A stretch of DNA of 64,000 nucleotides from PCRC01 sp040384665 (GTDB lineage: Bacteria > Pseudomonadota > Gammaproteobacteria > Burkholderiales > Burkholderiaceae_C), in the NCBI GenBank assembly GCA_040384665.1, contig JAZKIY010000011.1, positions 231,292-295,291 of the forward strand, written 5' to 3'. The notes under the pieces are model-generated. The model was not told the DNA's origin. It did not search any database and worked only from the letters and a program-made list of their open reading frames with translations. A program made the translations under genes and the position numbers. Positions 35,015-43,315 of this stretch are shown one piece after another (the stretch's first letter is position 1; the number at the start of each line of letters is the position of its first letter).

Positions 35015-36429
35015 CCCCCGCACAACCCGCCAACGCGGTCGTTCCTCCGTCTGAAGACTTTCGCAGCACCACCTGGTTTGGCAACCTGTTGGGCGATGTG
35101 GTGGAGCCGACCCCACGCCCGGTGTTGCCACGCCGTCGCGCCGTGACGCCCCCCGGGCTGCCAACCGACACGCCCGAGCCCGACCCGGCCACGCTGGCCT
35201 GGGCACACCGCCAACGCCGCCTGGCCGAATACGCCGGCAAACGGGTGCTGCTGTTGCAGGGACCGATGGGGCCGTTTTTCCAGGAGCTGGCGCAGGAACT
35301 GCGTGGGTTGGGCGCCACCGTGTACAAGATCAACTTCAACGCGGGTGACTGGTGGTTCTACCGGCGCGACGCCATTGCTTTTCGCGGCAGCTTTGAAGAG
35401 TGGCCCTTCTTTTTGCGTGAGCTGCTGCTGCGTGAAAACATCGACGCGGTGATGCTGTTTGGCGACTGTCGGCCGATCCACGAAATGGCGTGCCGCATCA
35501 CCGCGCAGCTCCGGCGTGACGTGCGGGTGTTTGAAGAGGGCTACCTCCGCCCCTGCTACCTGACCATGGACCGCTTCGGCGTCAATGGCTGGACGTCACT
35601 GCCCGACGCATCGGGTTTCTACGCCGCCTTGCCGGTGGACGCGCAGCACCGCCCGCTGGCCTTGGGCCCGGTCTTTTGGGCCACTGCCCGCCATGCGGTG
35701 CAGTACGCCGTGGCCATGCGGCTCGGCCGCAGCAGCTTCAAGGCTTACGAACACCACCGGCCGCTCGGCTGGGGCGAGCTGGGTGCCTGGGTGCGCGGCG
35801 GGCTGCGCAAGTGGGTCTACCGCTTCCGGGAGCGCGGGCTGGCAGCACAATTGGCGGGGCCGTTGCGCAAGCGCTATTTCCTGGTACCGCTGCAGGTGGC
35901 GACCGACAGCCAGATCCAGTTCCATTCGGCCTTTGACAGCGTCAGCCAGTTCATCGACGAGGTGGTGGCGTCGTTCGCCAGCCATGCCGACCCGTGCGAC
36001 CACCTTGTCATCAAGCACCATCCCATGGACCGGGGTCACCACGACTACCGTCACCAGCTGCGCGTTTTGGCCGAGACCCACCAGCTCGATGACCGCATCA
36101 TTTACCTGCACGACCAGCACCTGCCCGCCTTGCTCAAGGGTGCGGCCGGCGTGGTGGTCATCAACAGCACGGTGGGCATGTCGGCGCTGCATTTCAGCGC
36201 GGCCATCAAGGTCTGTGGCGCGGCGGTCTACAACCTCCGTGGGCTGACCTACCAGGGCACGCTCGACAGCTTCTGGCGTGCGGCACGCCAGTGCAAGCCA
36301 GACAAGCTGCTGTTGAGCAAGTTCCGCAGCTATGTGATCGAACACACCCAGCTGGTGGGCAGTTTTTACAAGCCCCTGCCGCGTCCGCCACAGGCGCCGC
36401 AGCCAGCGCCGCAGCGGCACAGGCCCTAG
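35011..36429 (+). CDS. kpsS: Capsule Kdo-linker transferase KpsS
   Basis: A 472-residue capsule biosynthesis protein that adds the first Kdo to lyso-phosphatidylglycerol in known systems. Family hallmarks: LLLQGPMGPFFQEL, INFNAGDWWFY, DCRPIH, FEEGYLRP, YFLVPLQVATDSQI and VIKHHPMDRG. The N terminus carries a Pro-rich extension of about 75 residues not usual in the family, and the C terminus ends in a Pro-rich tail. Last gene of the capsule operon. Confidence 0.92.
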   Translation: MTPAQPANAVVPPSEDFRSTTWFGNLLGDVVEPTPRPVLPRRRAVTPPGLPTDTPEPDPATLAWAHRQRRLAEYAGKRVLLLQGPMGPFFQELAQELRGLGATVYKINFNAGDWWFYRRDAIAFRGSFEEWPFFLRELLLRENIDAVMLFGDCRPIHEMACRITAQLRRDVRVFEEGYLRPCYLTMDRFGVNGWTSLPDASGFYAALPVDAQHRPLALGPVFWATARHAVQYAVAMRLGRSSFKAYEHHRPLGWGELGAWVRGGLRKWVYRFRERGLAAQLAGPLRKRYFLVPLQVATDSQIQFHSAFDSVSQFIDEVVASFASHADPCDHLVIKHHPMDRGHHDYRHQLRVLAETHQLDDRIIYLHDQHLPALLKGAAGVVVINSTVGMSALHFSAAIKVCGAAVYNLRGLTYQGTLDSFWRAARQCKPDKLLLSKFRSYVIEHTQLVGSFYKPLPRPPQAPQPAPQRHRP

Positions 36430-36444
36430 ACTCAGGCACTTCTG

Positions 36445-36468
36445 CTGGGAAGCGCTGTGCGCGCCCAG
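36445..36468 (+). terminator. Possible terminator of the capsule operon
   Basis: CTGGG-aa-GCGC-tgt-GCGC-g-CCCAG forms an interrupted stem, followed by TCCTGTATTTGCCTTT. The stem has an internal bulge and the tail is only moderately T-rich. Confidence 0.4.
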
Positions 36469-36499
36469 TCCTGTATTTGCCTTTGTATTGGATTTCCCC

Positions 36500-37009
36500 A
36501 TGCCGTTGTCGATGTACGCCGCTTCCGTCCCTGTGCTCCAGCAGATGCTGGGCAGCCTGACCAACCTCCTGACCAAAGCCGAGGCCCACGCCACGGCCCG
36601 CAAGATCGAACCCACGGTGCTGCTGCAGGCGCGTCTGTTCCCGGACATGCTGCCGCTGAACCGCCAGGTGGAGATCGCCTGCGACTTTGCCAAGGGCATT
36701 GCGTCGCGGCTGGCCGGACAGGAGGTGCCGGTGTACGAGGGCACCGACCAGACTTTTGCCGAGTGCCAGGCGCGCATTGCCAAGGTGTTGGCGCTGCTGG
36801 CCAGCTTCACGCCCGAGCAGATCGACGGCAGCGAGGCGCGGCAGGTGGTGATCCAGCCCGGCACCGCACGCGAGCGCACCTTTGCCGGCCAGACCTACCT
36901 GCTGGGCTATGGCCTGCCGCAGTTCTTCTTCCACATCACCACCGCCTACGCCATCCTGCGGCACAACGGCCTGGAAGTGGGCAAGAAGGACTACATGGGC
37001 AGCTACTGA
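36500..37009 (+). CDS. DUF1993 family protein
   Basis: A 169-residue protein of the DUF1993 family, probably a DinB-like four-helix bundle. Recognisable parts are YAASVPVLQQMLGSLTNLL at the start, LLQARLFPDMLPLNRQVEIA in the middle and FFFHITTAYAILRHNGLEVGKKDYMG at the end. Function unknown; these folds often bind a metal or thiol. The ATG at 36500 is preferred to an in-frame TTG at 36488. It is followed two bases later by dusC and probably shares its transcript. Confidence 0.85.
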   Translation: MPLSMYAASVPVLQQMLGSLTNLLTKAEAHATARKIEPTVLLQARLFPDMLPLNRQVEIACDFAKGIASRLAGQEVPVYEGTDQTFAECQARIAKVLALLASFTPEQIDGSEARQVVIQPGTARERTFAGQTYLLGYGLPQFFFHITTAYAILRHNGLEVGKKDYMGSY

Positions 37010-37011
37010 GC

Positions 37012-37962
37012 ATGCTGCTGCTCGCCCCGATGGAGGGGCTGCTCGACCACACGTTGCGCGACATCCTGACCCGCGTCGGCGGCATTGACCGCTGCGTTTC
37101 CGAGTTCATCCGCATCACCGACCAGCTGTTGCCCAACCGGGTCTTCACCCGCATCGTGCCCGAGCTGTTGAATGGCGGGCGCACCGGGGCCGGTGTGCCG
37201 GTACGGGCGCAACTGCTGGGCTCCGACCCGGTGTGTCTGGCCGAAAACGCCGCGCGGCTGGCGGCCCTTGGCCCGGCCGGCATCGACCTCAACTTCGGCT
37301 GCCCTGCAAAGCAGGTCAACCGCCACCGGGGCGGGGCGGTGTTGCTGGACGAACCCGAACTGCTGGCCGAGATTGTGGCCGCGGTGCGGCGCGCGGTACC
37401 GGCCGACATGCCGGTGTCGGCCAAGATGCGGCTCGGCTTCAACGACGCCGACCGCATGCTGGACTGCGCCCACGCGTTGGCCGCCGGTGGTGCCGGTGAG
37501 CTGGTGGTGCACGCCCGCACCAAGGCGCACGGCTACCGGCCGCCGGCCTACTGGGAATGCATTGCCGAGATCCGCGCGGCGGTGAAGGTGCCGGTGGTGG
37601 CCAATGGCGAGATCTGGTCGGTGGCCGACGCTGTGCGTTGCCGTGCCGTCAGCGGCTGCCACGACCTGATGCTGGGCCGTGGCATGGTCAGCGACCCTGG
37701 GCTGGCGCTGGCGATTCTGGCGGCCGACGCCGGGCGCACCCCCACGCCATTGCCCTGGCATGAGCTTCTGGCCTTGCTGGTGGCTTTCTGGCAACTGGTG
37801 CAGCAGCATGTGGCGCCCAAACACGCGGCCGGACGGCTCAAACAGTGGCTCAACCACCTGCGCCGTGTCTACCCCGAAGCGCAGGCCGCTTACGAGCGGG
37901 TGCGCCCGGTGAACGACCCGGCGCTGGTGGCGGCGCGGCTGTTTGCCGACGCGCCCGCCTGA
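37012..37962 (+). CDS. dusC: tRNA-dihydrouridine synthase DusC
   Basis: FMN-dependent enzyme that reduces a uridine in tRNA (position 16 for DusC). The Dus signature is visible: LLLAPMEGLLDHTLRDILT at the N terminus, DLNFGCPAKQVNRHRGG with the catalytic Cys, VSAKMRLGF, VVHARTKAHGY and MLGRGMVSDP. At 316 residues, the LLDHTLRDIL start and YRPPAYWE favour DusC over DusA or DusB. Directly downstream of the DUF1993 gene. Confidence 0.92.
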   Translation: MLLLAPMEGLLDHTLRDILTRVGGIDRCVSEFIRITDQLLPNRVFTRIVPELLNGGRTGAGVPVRAQLLGSDPVCLAENAARLAALGPAGIDLNFGCPAKQVNRHRGGAVLLDEPELLAEIVAAVRRAVPADMPVSAKMRLGFNDADRMLDCAHALAAGGAGELVVHARTKAHGYRPPAYWECIAEIRAAVKVPVVANGEIWSVADAVRCRAVSGCHDLMLGRGMVSDPGLALAILAADAGRTPTPLPWHELLALLVAFWQLVQQHVAPKHAAGRLKQWLNHLRRVYPEAQAAYERVRPVNDPALVAARLFADAPA

Positions 37963-37971
37963 ACCGGGCCG

Positions 37972-38856
37972 TCAGCCGAACAGCGCCTCAAACCCCTGTT
38001 CCGGCTCGAAGCGCCGGTTGCGAAACACCAGCCGCGTTGGCCCGGGCCAGGCACGTTCGGACACCGGGTGGCGCGGGTCGCCGGGGTAACAAATCACGCG
38101 CTGGCCGTCCTGGTCAAACGGCTCGGGCAACACGCTGGGCGGGGCCCGGTGGCGGGCGGCGGCGAACACGCTGGCCACATCGGCATGCGGTGCCAGGTGC
38201 GCCAGCGTCATGATCTGCGGTGGCGCCAACTCCACCTGGCCAGCCCAGTACTGTTCCAGCGCGGTGCGGGGTGTGAGCCAGACGCTGGCGGTGGCCTCGA
38301 AGTTGTCGTGTTGCGCAATTTGGTTGGCGGGCACTGCCGCCACAAAGAAGCGGGTATCGAACCGCTTGCTCATGCCCAGCGAGGGCATGCGCGGCGTGAT
38401 CCAGCGCGACCACGGCAGCAGCGCGCGCGTTTGCAGTTGCACGCCGAGTTGCGCCAGCGCCGCGCCAAAGGGCTGGCCGTCGCGCAGGCGGGCCGCCATT
38501 TCAGCCGGGTTCACGGGTTGGCCCTGCGCGGTGTGGGCCAGCAGCACGCCGCATTCCTCAAACGCCTCGCGCAGCGCGGCCACGTAAAGGCTGGCGGCGG
38601 TGGCGGGGCCAATGTCGGGTTCGTGCAGCGCCTGGTGCAGCGCGGCCACCGGCTGGTCGAGCAGGGCGTGGGTGGCGGCGGTGGCGTCGGCCGGGTCCAC
38701 CTTGCCGCCAGGGAAGACGTACAGGCCACCCAGCACGTCGGAAGCGCGGTTGCGTTGCAGCAAAAACACCTCCAGCCCGGCCGGCGCCTGGCGCAGCAGA
38801 ATGACGGTGGCGGCCATGCGGGGCGGGGTGTCAACGATCTCGGAACTGAGTTGCAT
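37972..38856 (-). CDS. Nudix hydrolase (NUDT19-like)
   Basis: A 294-residue Nudix protein. The box is split: GGKVDP near residue 50 and REAFEECGVLLA near residue 96, with an insert of about 35 residues between the Gly/Lys part and the catalytic REAFEE. This extended box is known in the NUDT19/NUDT7-like group, some of which hydrolyse CoA derivatives. A C-terminal extension of about 150 residues follows. Convergent with dusC, nine bases apart. Confidence 0.83.
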   Translation of the reverse strand: MQLSSEIVDTPPRMAATVILLRQAPAGLEVFLLQRNRASDVLGGLYVFPGGKVDPADATAATHALLDQPVAALHQALHEPDIGPATAASLYVAALREAFEECGVLLAHTAQGQPVNPAEMAARLRDGQPFGAALAQLGVQLQTRALLPWSRWITPRMPSLGMSKRFDTRFFVAAVPANQIAQHDNFEATASVWLTPRTALEQYWAGQVELAPPQIMTLAHLAPHADVASVFAAARHRAPPSVLPEPFDQDGQRVICYPGDPRHPVSERAWPGPTRLVFRNRRFEPEQGFEALFG

Positions 38857-38896
38857 CGGGCAGGGGCTGAAAAGGGCCGGAATGGCGGTTGGTGCG

Positions 38897-38966
38897 TATT
38901 TTTAAAGCCAAATTGGCGGTGAGCCTTAGTAAAACCTTGTTTTGCAGCTATTAAAACAGGAGCAAA
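38897..38966 (+). repeat. Dispersed intergenic repeat, copy C
   Basis: Runs ATTTTTAAAGCCAAATTGG, GTGAGCCTTAGTAAAACC, GCTATTAAAACAGGAGCAAA. Lies between the divergent Nudix and gshA genes, upstream of both. Confidence 0.7.
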
Positions 38967-39042
38967 CAGCGGTTGCCCAGGGCATGGCACAGAGGTTACC
39001 GCAGACCGGCTGTGGCCCTGACCGCACACAAAACGCCAACTC

Positions 39043-40647
39043 ATGTTAGCTTCCGCCCCACAAAAACCAAAAACAGCCGTGACCAGCCTACCCATTTCCC
39101 CCCTGCAAGCGCGCCTGGCGGCGCTCCCGGTCGAACGGCTGCGGGGGATGCGCCGCGGCCTGGAAAAAGAAAGCCTGCGGGCCCAGTCCGGTGGCGCTCT
39201 GGCGCTCACACCGCACCCGGCCGCGCTCGGCTCGGCGCTGACGCACCCGCACATCACCACCGACTTCAGCGAGTCGCAGGTCGAGCTGGTCACTGGCGTG
39301 CACGCCAGCGTGGAGAGCTGCCTCAACGAACTGACCGAGATCCACCAGGCCACCTACCAGGCGCTGGCCGAGGCGGGCGACGAACTGCTGTGGGTCTCCA
39401 GCATGCCCTGCGGCCTGCCGACCGACGAGACCATCCCGCTGGGCCGCTACGGTTCGTCCAACGTGGGCCGCGCCAAGAGTGTCTACCGCATGGGGCTGGG
39501 CCACCGCTACGGCCGGCGCATGCAGACCATCTCCGGCATCCACTACAACTGGTCGCTGCCCGGGGTGGACAGCGAGGCCTACTTTGGCCTGATCCGCAAC
39601 TTTCGCCGCCACGCGTTTTTACTGCTGTATCTGCTCGGCGCGTCGCCCGCCGTGTGCACCACGTTTGTGGCCGGCCGCCCGCACGAGCTGCAGCCGCTGG
39701 GCGACCGCACCATGCACATGCCCTATGGCACCTCGCTGCGCATGGGGCGGCTGGGTTACCAGAGCGACGCGCAGTCCTCGCTCGCGGTCAGCTACAACAG
39801 CCTCGACGGTTATGCCGCCTCGCTGCACGACGCGCTCACCCGGCCGTACCCGGCCTACCAGGCGATTGGTGTCCGCAACCCGGGGGGCGACTACAACCAG
39901 CTCGCCACCACGCTGCTGCAGATCGAGAACGAGTTCTACGGCACCATCCGCCCCAAGCGGGTGATCTTCCCCGGCGAGCGGCCGCTGCACGCGCTGCGCG
40001 AGCGCGGTGTCGAGTACGTGGAGGTGCGCCTGCTGGACCTGGACCCTTTTGTGCCCATCGGCATCACCGCGCAGACGCTGCGCCTGCTGGACGTGTTCCT
40101 GATGCACTGCCTGCTGAGCGACAGCCCGCCCGACTCGCCGGAGGAGATTGTGGAGTTGGCCCACAACCAGCACCGCACCGCCGCCCGTGGCCGCGAGCCT
40201 GGGCTGTGCCTGGAACGCCAGGGCCAGGAAGTGCCGCTGGTGCAGTGGGGTGCCGAACTGCTGGACGCCTTCGTGCCGATTGCGGCCGCGCTCGATGCCG
40301 CCCACGGCACGGGCCAGCTGCATGCCGATGCGGTGGCCGCAGCACTTGCCGCATTGCACGACCCGGCCTGTGTGCCTTCGGCCCGCGTGCTGGCGGCCGT
40401 TGCGGAACACGACCAGTCGTTCATCCGCTTCGTGCAATCGCGGTCGGAAGCCACGCAAGCCGCCATTGGCGCGCTGCCGTTCAGCGCCGAACAACAGGCG
40501 CGGTTTGCGCGCCTCAGCGAACGCTCGGTGGCCGACCAGCGGGCCATTGAGGCGGCCGACACCATGCCGTTTGAGATTTACCGCGAGCAGTACACCTCGC
40601 CACTGCGCCTTGGTTTGCCGCGCACCAAAGACCGCCAGACGGTCTGA
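39043..40647 (+). CDS. gshA: Glutamate-cysteine ligase GshA
   Basis: First enzyme of glutathione synthesis, joining Glu and Cys with ATP. It is the gamma-proteobacterial type I enzyme: MRRGLEKESLR, TDFSESQVELVT, WVSSMPCGLP, YGRRMQTISGIHYNWSLP and GDYNQLATTLLQIENEFYGTIRPK are all clear. 534 residues from the ATG at 39043; a GTG at 39079 would give a slightly shorter protein nearer the conserved start. Copy C of the dispersed repeat lies upstream and copy D just after the stop. Confidence 0.95.
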   Translation: MLASAPQKPKTAVTSLPISPLQARLAALPVERLRGMRRGLEKESLRAQSGGALALTPHPAALGSALTHPHITTDFSESQVELVTGVHASVESCLNELTEIHQATYQALAEAGDELLWVSSMPCGLPTDETIPLGRYGSSNVGRAKSVYRMGLGHRYGRRMQTISGIHYNWSLPGVDSEAYFGLIRNFRRHAFLLLYLLGASPAVCTTFVAGRPHELQPLGDRTMHMPYGTSLRMGRLGYQSDAQSSLAVSYNSLDGYAASLHDALTRPYPAYQAIGVRNPGGDYNQLATTLLQIENEFYGTIRPKRVIFPGERPLHALRERGVEYVEVRLLDLDPFVPIGITAQTLRLLDVFLMHCLLSDSPPDSPEEIVELAHNQHRTAARGREPGLCLERQGQEVPLVQWGAELLDAFVPIAAALDAAHGTGQLHADAVAAALAALHDPACVPSARVLAAVAEHDQSFIRFVQSRSEATQAAIGALPFSAEQQARFARLSERSVADQRAIEAADTMPFEIYREQYTSPLRLGLPRTKDRQTV

Positions 40648-40662
40648 AACGCCTTTGCCCGC

Positions 40663-40730
40663 CGATTTTTAGATCAAATCGGTGCTGAGCCCTGGTGAAA
40701 CCTGGTGGTTTTGCTATGAAATCAGGAGTT
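40663..40730 (+). repeat. Dispersed intergenic repeat, copy D
   Basis: Runs GATTTTTAGATCAAATCGG, CTGAGCCCTGGTGAAACC, GGTTTTGCTATGAAATCAGGAG. The 3' end overlaps the stop codon of the minus-strand oxidoreductase-like gene (ELLIS-stop), as copy A does for ispF. Confidence 0.7.
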
Positions 40731-40944
40731 CTGCCTGCTCGCGCCAGTACGCCACAGCACCGAGCCATCCTTCCCAGACGCAGCCATTGCAGCCACGCCC
40801 GCAGCAGGTGGTGGGCTCGGGCGGCGGGGGCCGCAAAGTCACCCCGGCCGCGTTGGCCCGCTGCTGCCAATACAGAAACAGCGCCTGCGCGCTGTCCCGG
40901 TCGGTCACCTCCGCGGCACAGCCGCCATGGTCAAAGCCGGTCAC
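40714..40944 (-). CDS. Oxidoreductase-like domain protein, small Cys-rich
   Basis: A 76-residue protein with the Cys motif CC-x3-C-x2-C (TTCCGRGCNGCVWE) preceded by a Pro run (RPPPPEPT), the signature of the short oxidoreductase-like N-terminal domain that may bind a metal or cluster. The GTG at 40944 (GGGG six bases upstream, clear of the preceding stop) is preferred to a TTG at 40968. The last residues and stop codon come from copy D of the dispersed repeat. Seven bases downstream of the SRPBCC gene. Confidence 0.7.
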   Translation of the reverse strand: MTGFDHGGCAAEVTDRDSAQALFLYWQQRANAAGVTLRPPPPEPTTCCGRGCNGCVWEGWLGAVAYWREQAELLIS

Positions 40945-40951
40945 AGCCCCA

Positions 40952-41422
40952 TCACACCTCGCCGCCAAACTTCTTGACGAGGTTGGCGATGTACTTTTCC
41001 ACCAGCTTCTCGAACTCGCTCTCCACCACCGGCGCCACCACCATCTTCATCAGGCCGGGCAGCGGTACCGTCATCTCTCCGGTGATCTTCAGCTCCAGCG
41101 TGGTGGATTTTTTGTTGTCGGTGATCTTCCAGTGGCCACCCACCAGCGCGTTGCCCACGCCTTTCACCGGCGTCCACTTCACCAGGCCCTTGGCCTGGTC
41201 GGTCACGTACTTGCTGGCGTACACCGTCTGGATGTTCACCTGCGCGGTGCCGACCTTCTCCATTTCCCACTGGTAGACGCCGTCGCCCAGGTCGGAGAGT
41301 TCCTGCACCTTGGGGAAAAAGCTGGCCGAGGTGGGCACGTCTGCCAGCACGGCAAACACGTCGGCCGCCTTGGCTTTCACGCTGAATTCATAGCCCATGT
41401 CGATGTTGACCGTGATTGCCAT
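40952..41422 (-). CDS. SRPBCC-fold protein (CoxG/polyketide-cyclase-like)
   Basis: A 156-residue START/SRPBCC-fold protein with a hydrophobic ligand pocket: YEFSVKAKAADVFAVLADVPTSASFFP at the N terminus, VKWTPVKG in the middle and a C-terminal amphipathic helix (VESEFEKLVEKYIANLVKKF). Ligand unknown. The start at 41422 is chosen over a longer reading because of the conserved N-terminal strand. A perfect 15-bp hairpin lies 38 bases upstream, between this gene and the phasin gene. Confidence 0.8.
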   Translation of the reverse strand: MAITVNIDMGYEFSVKAKAADVFAVLADVPTSASFFPKVQELSDLGDGVYQWEMEKVGTAQVNIQTVYASKYVTDQAKGLVKWTPVKGVGNALVGGHWKITDNKKSTTLELKITGEMTVPLPGLMKMVVAPVVESEFEKLVEKYIANLVKKFGGEV

Positions 41423-41459
41423 GTTGTCTCCTGTTGTTGTGGAAAAGGGGAATTTCATT

Positions 41460-41493
41460 GTGCCACTGGCCAGCAAAGGCTGGCCAGTGGCAC
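41460..41493. repeat. Perfect 15-bp hairpin between phasin and SRPBCC genes
   Basis: GTGCCACTGGCCAGC and its exact complement are separated by AAAG. There is no T-run on either side, so it is not a standard intrinsic terminator; it may stabilise mRNA or bind a protein. Confidence 0.7.
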
Positions 41494-41509
41494 GGGGGTG
41501 AAAAGAACT

Positions 41510-41529
41510 CGGCCCGCCTGCGCGGGCCG
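41510..41529 (-). terminator. Terminator of the phasin gene
   Basis: CGGCCCGC and GCGGGCCG around a 4-base loop, starting six bases after the phasin stop codon; the minus-strand tail is AGTTCTTTTC. Confidence 0.6.
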
Positions 41530-41534
41530 TGGCC

Positions 41535-42050
41535 TCAAGCGGCTTTGCGCGCGCGGGCTTTGCGGAAAGCCGGGGCCGGGCGCTTGGCGGGGGCATCGGC
41601 AATCTTGCTGACCAGCTGGCCGGATTTGGCTTCGATCTGGCTGGCGAGCTTGCTCACCACTTCCGCGGCGGGCAGGGCCACCTGGGCGATCTGGCTCAGC
41701 GCGGTCACGCCGGTTTGTGCTTCAAAGCGGCTGGCGTTGGCAGCAACCTGCTGAACGCCCTGGCCAACCAGTTCAACGAACTTGTTCACCACGGCTTCGG
41801 CGCCATTGCTGGTGAGCAACAGGCCCTTCTGGTAGTAGCTGGCGACAAAGTCGTGGGCGGCTTTGGCGTTCTTGCGCACGTCGCTGGCCAGCTCGCTGCG
41901 CGATTCGGCAAAGGCGCGCTCCCAGCGCGCGTCCACCAGGCGCGCCACGCGCTCACCGCCAGCGCGGTAGGCATTGATGACGTTGCCGGCGGTGTTGCCG
42001 TAGGAGGTGATCAGGTCGTTGGTGACAGCGGAGAGGGAAGCAGTGGTCAT
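41535..42050 (-). CDS. Phasin-family protein
   Basis: A 171-residue, mostly helical protein with Ala-rich and amphipathic repeats and a very basic end (APAFRKARARKAA), like the phasin/PhaP group that coats polyhydroxyalkanoate granules. The basic tail may contact DNA, as in PhaM-type or histone-like phasins. Start at 42050 with GAGGAACCTCT upstream. The upstream region contains ACTAGGGTAAGTACT, a possible control element. No PHA synthase is present in the window. Confidence 0.7.
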   Translation of the reverse strand: MTTASLSAVTNDLITSYGNTAGNVINAYRAGGERVARLVDARWERAFAESRSELASDVRKNAKAAHDFVASYYQKGLLLTSNGAEAVVNKFVELVGQGVQQVAANASRFEAQTGVTALSQIAQVALPAAEVVSKLASQIEAKSGQLVSKIADAPAKRPAPAFRKARARKAA

Positions 42051-42162
42051 GAGAGGTTCCTCAGTGGTTGATGGTCCCATTCTCAGTACTTACCCTAGTG
42101 GGTGCGCCCTAATTCCGCGCTTTTCGCTAGGGGCAGCTGTCTAGCCTCCTCTGTCGCGTGCC

Positions 42163-42309
42163 TTATTTTGGTTTGGCAATCTTGCCGCGTGGCATCACCG
42201 CCGTGACCGGCGGTGTGGGGCGGTCGGAGACGCCTGCTGTCTTTGGTGTCGGCGTGTCTTTCTTCGGCTTTTTTTCCATCTTGTTGCTGCGCTGTTCGCC
42301 TTTGGCCAT
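42163..42309 (-). CDS. Small basic hypothetical protein
   Basis: A 48-residue Lys/Pro-rich protein (EKKPKKDTPTPKTAGVSD..., ending GKIAKPK) starting at ATG 42309 with CAGGAGTC upstream. It has no recognised domain and is probably disordered; small proteins of this type are common and conserved in Burkholderiales. Its good ribosome binding site and codon usage are the main support. An overlapping longer frame on the same strand is less convincing. Confidence 0.5.
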   Translation of the reverse strand: MAKGEQRSNKMEKKPKKDTPTPKTAGVSDRPTPPVTAVMPRGKIAKPK

Positions 42310-42394
42310 GGTGACTCCTGCTGGGTAATGGCGCCCGGGCCCCATGGCCTGGGCAGAGCGCCAATGGTAGCCGCAAGTCGCGTCGACCGCGCCG

Positions 42395-43300
42395 CTAATC
42401 GAGGGGCAGTACCGTGTCGTTCGGGCCGGGCGTGCAGTCGTCGGGCAGCGGCTCCCAACCCTGGCGCACCACCACCTGGCGCGTGGTGTGGCACAGCTCC
42501 ACGCGGCGTGCGCCGGCCAGGTTGGCCTGCACAAACGACTCGATGGCGCGGGGCGTGCTGACGCGGTAGCGCCAGGCGGCAAGGTCCTCGGCCGGGTGGT
42601 CGTTGCGGTGCAGCAGTGGCACCAGCGCGCTGACCCACATCGTCACCGGGTTGCCGGCCTCGAACACGGTGGGCGTGTAGCCAGCCTCCAGCAGCCAGCG
42701 CTGCGCGGCGGTGCGGTGTTCGGCCGCTGCAACGGGCTGGCCCCAGGCGGTGGCCAGCAACTCGGCCACCCACTGGTTGCAGTTCTGGTAAGTGGCGCTG
42801 AACGGGTAGGCGTTGGCGCTGTAGGTGGCGCCCAGCAGTTGCAGGGCCAGCGTGTTGTTCAGCGCGGCCCGTTCCAGTGGTTCGGCTTTTTCCATGGGCA
42901 GAAAGACCAGTGAAACAAAGCCCAGGTCGGGGTTGCTGCCGCCCAGCACAAAGCCCGACATGCCCTGGTCAAACAGGCGCGGTTGTTGTTCGTCGCAGGC
43001 GTAGTACAGCTGGCGTATGGCCCAGGGGGCGGCGGGGTTGGCCTGCAGGCTCAGGCCGGCATGCGAGTAGCGCACGCCAAAACGGCTCAGGTCGGTGCCG
43101 GAACGGGCAATCAGGGCCACGGTCTGGCCGGAGTCGCTCAGCGCCTGCTTGACCGCCGCGCCAAAGCGGAACAGCCGGTCTTGCTGGCTGGCGGTGATGA
43201 CCGGGTCTTGGCTGCAGAACGGCGTTTGCGCCGCCTGGCTGCCGACCCACGGGCCACAGAGCAGCGCGCAGGTGGCGGCCAGCCTGGGCAGCGCGTTCAA
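42395..43300 (-). CDS. DUF2145 family exported protein
   Basis: A 301-residue protein with a signal peptide (LAATCALLCGPWVGSQAAQ) and the DUF2145 features QDRLFRFGAAVKQAL, VALIARSGTDLSRFGVRYSHAGL and RQLYYACDEQQPRLFDQG. The His and Cys in RYSHAG and the later NQWVAELLA suggest a papain-like (NlpC/P60 or YiiX-type) fold, but I infer this from motif shape only. It follows a small exported protein by 15 bases; the two are probably one operon. Confidence 0.8.
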   Translation of the reverse strand: MNALPRLAATCALLCGPWVGSQAAQTPFCSQDPVITASQQDRLFRFGAAVKQALSDSGQTVALIARSGTDLSRFGVRYSHAGLSLQANPAAPWAIRQLYYACDEQQPRLFDQGMSGFVLGGSNPDLGFVSLVFLPMEKAEPLERAALNNTLALQLLGATYSANAYPFSATYQNCNQWVAELLATAWGQPVAAAEHRTAAQRWLLEAGYTPTVFEAGNPVTMWVSALVPLLHRNDHPAEDLAAWRYRVSTPRAIESFVQANLAGARRVELCHTTRQVVVRQGWEPLPDDCTPGPNDTVLPLD

Positions 43301-43315
43301 CGGGCGTGTTGGCCG

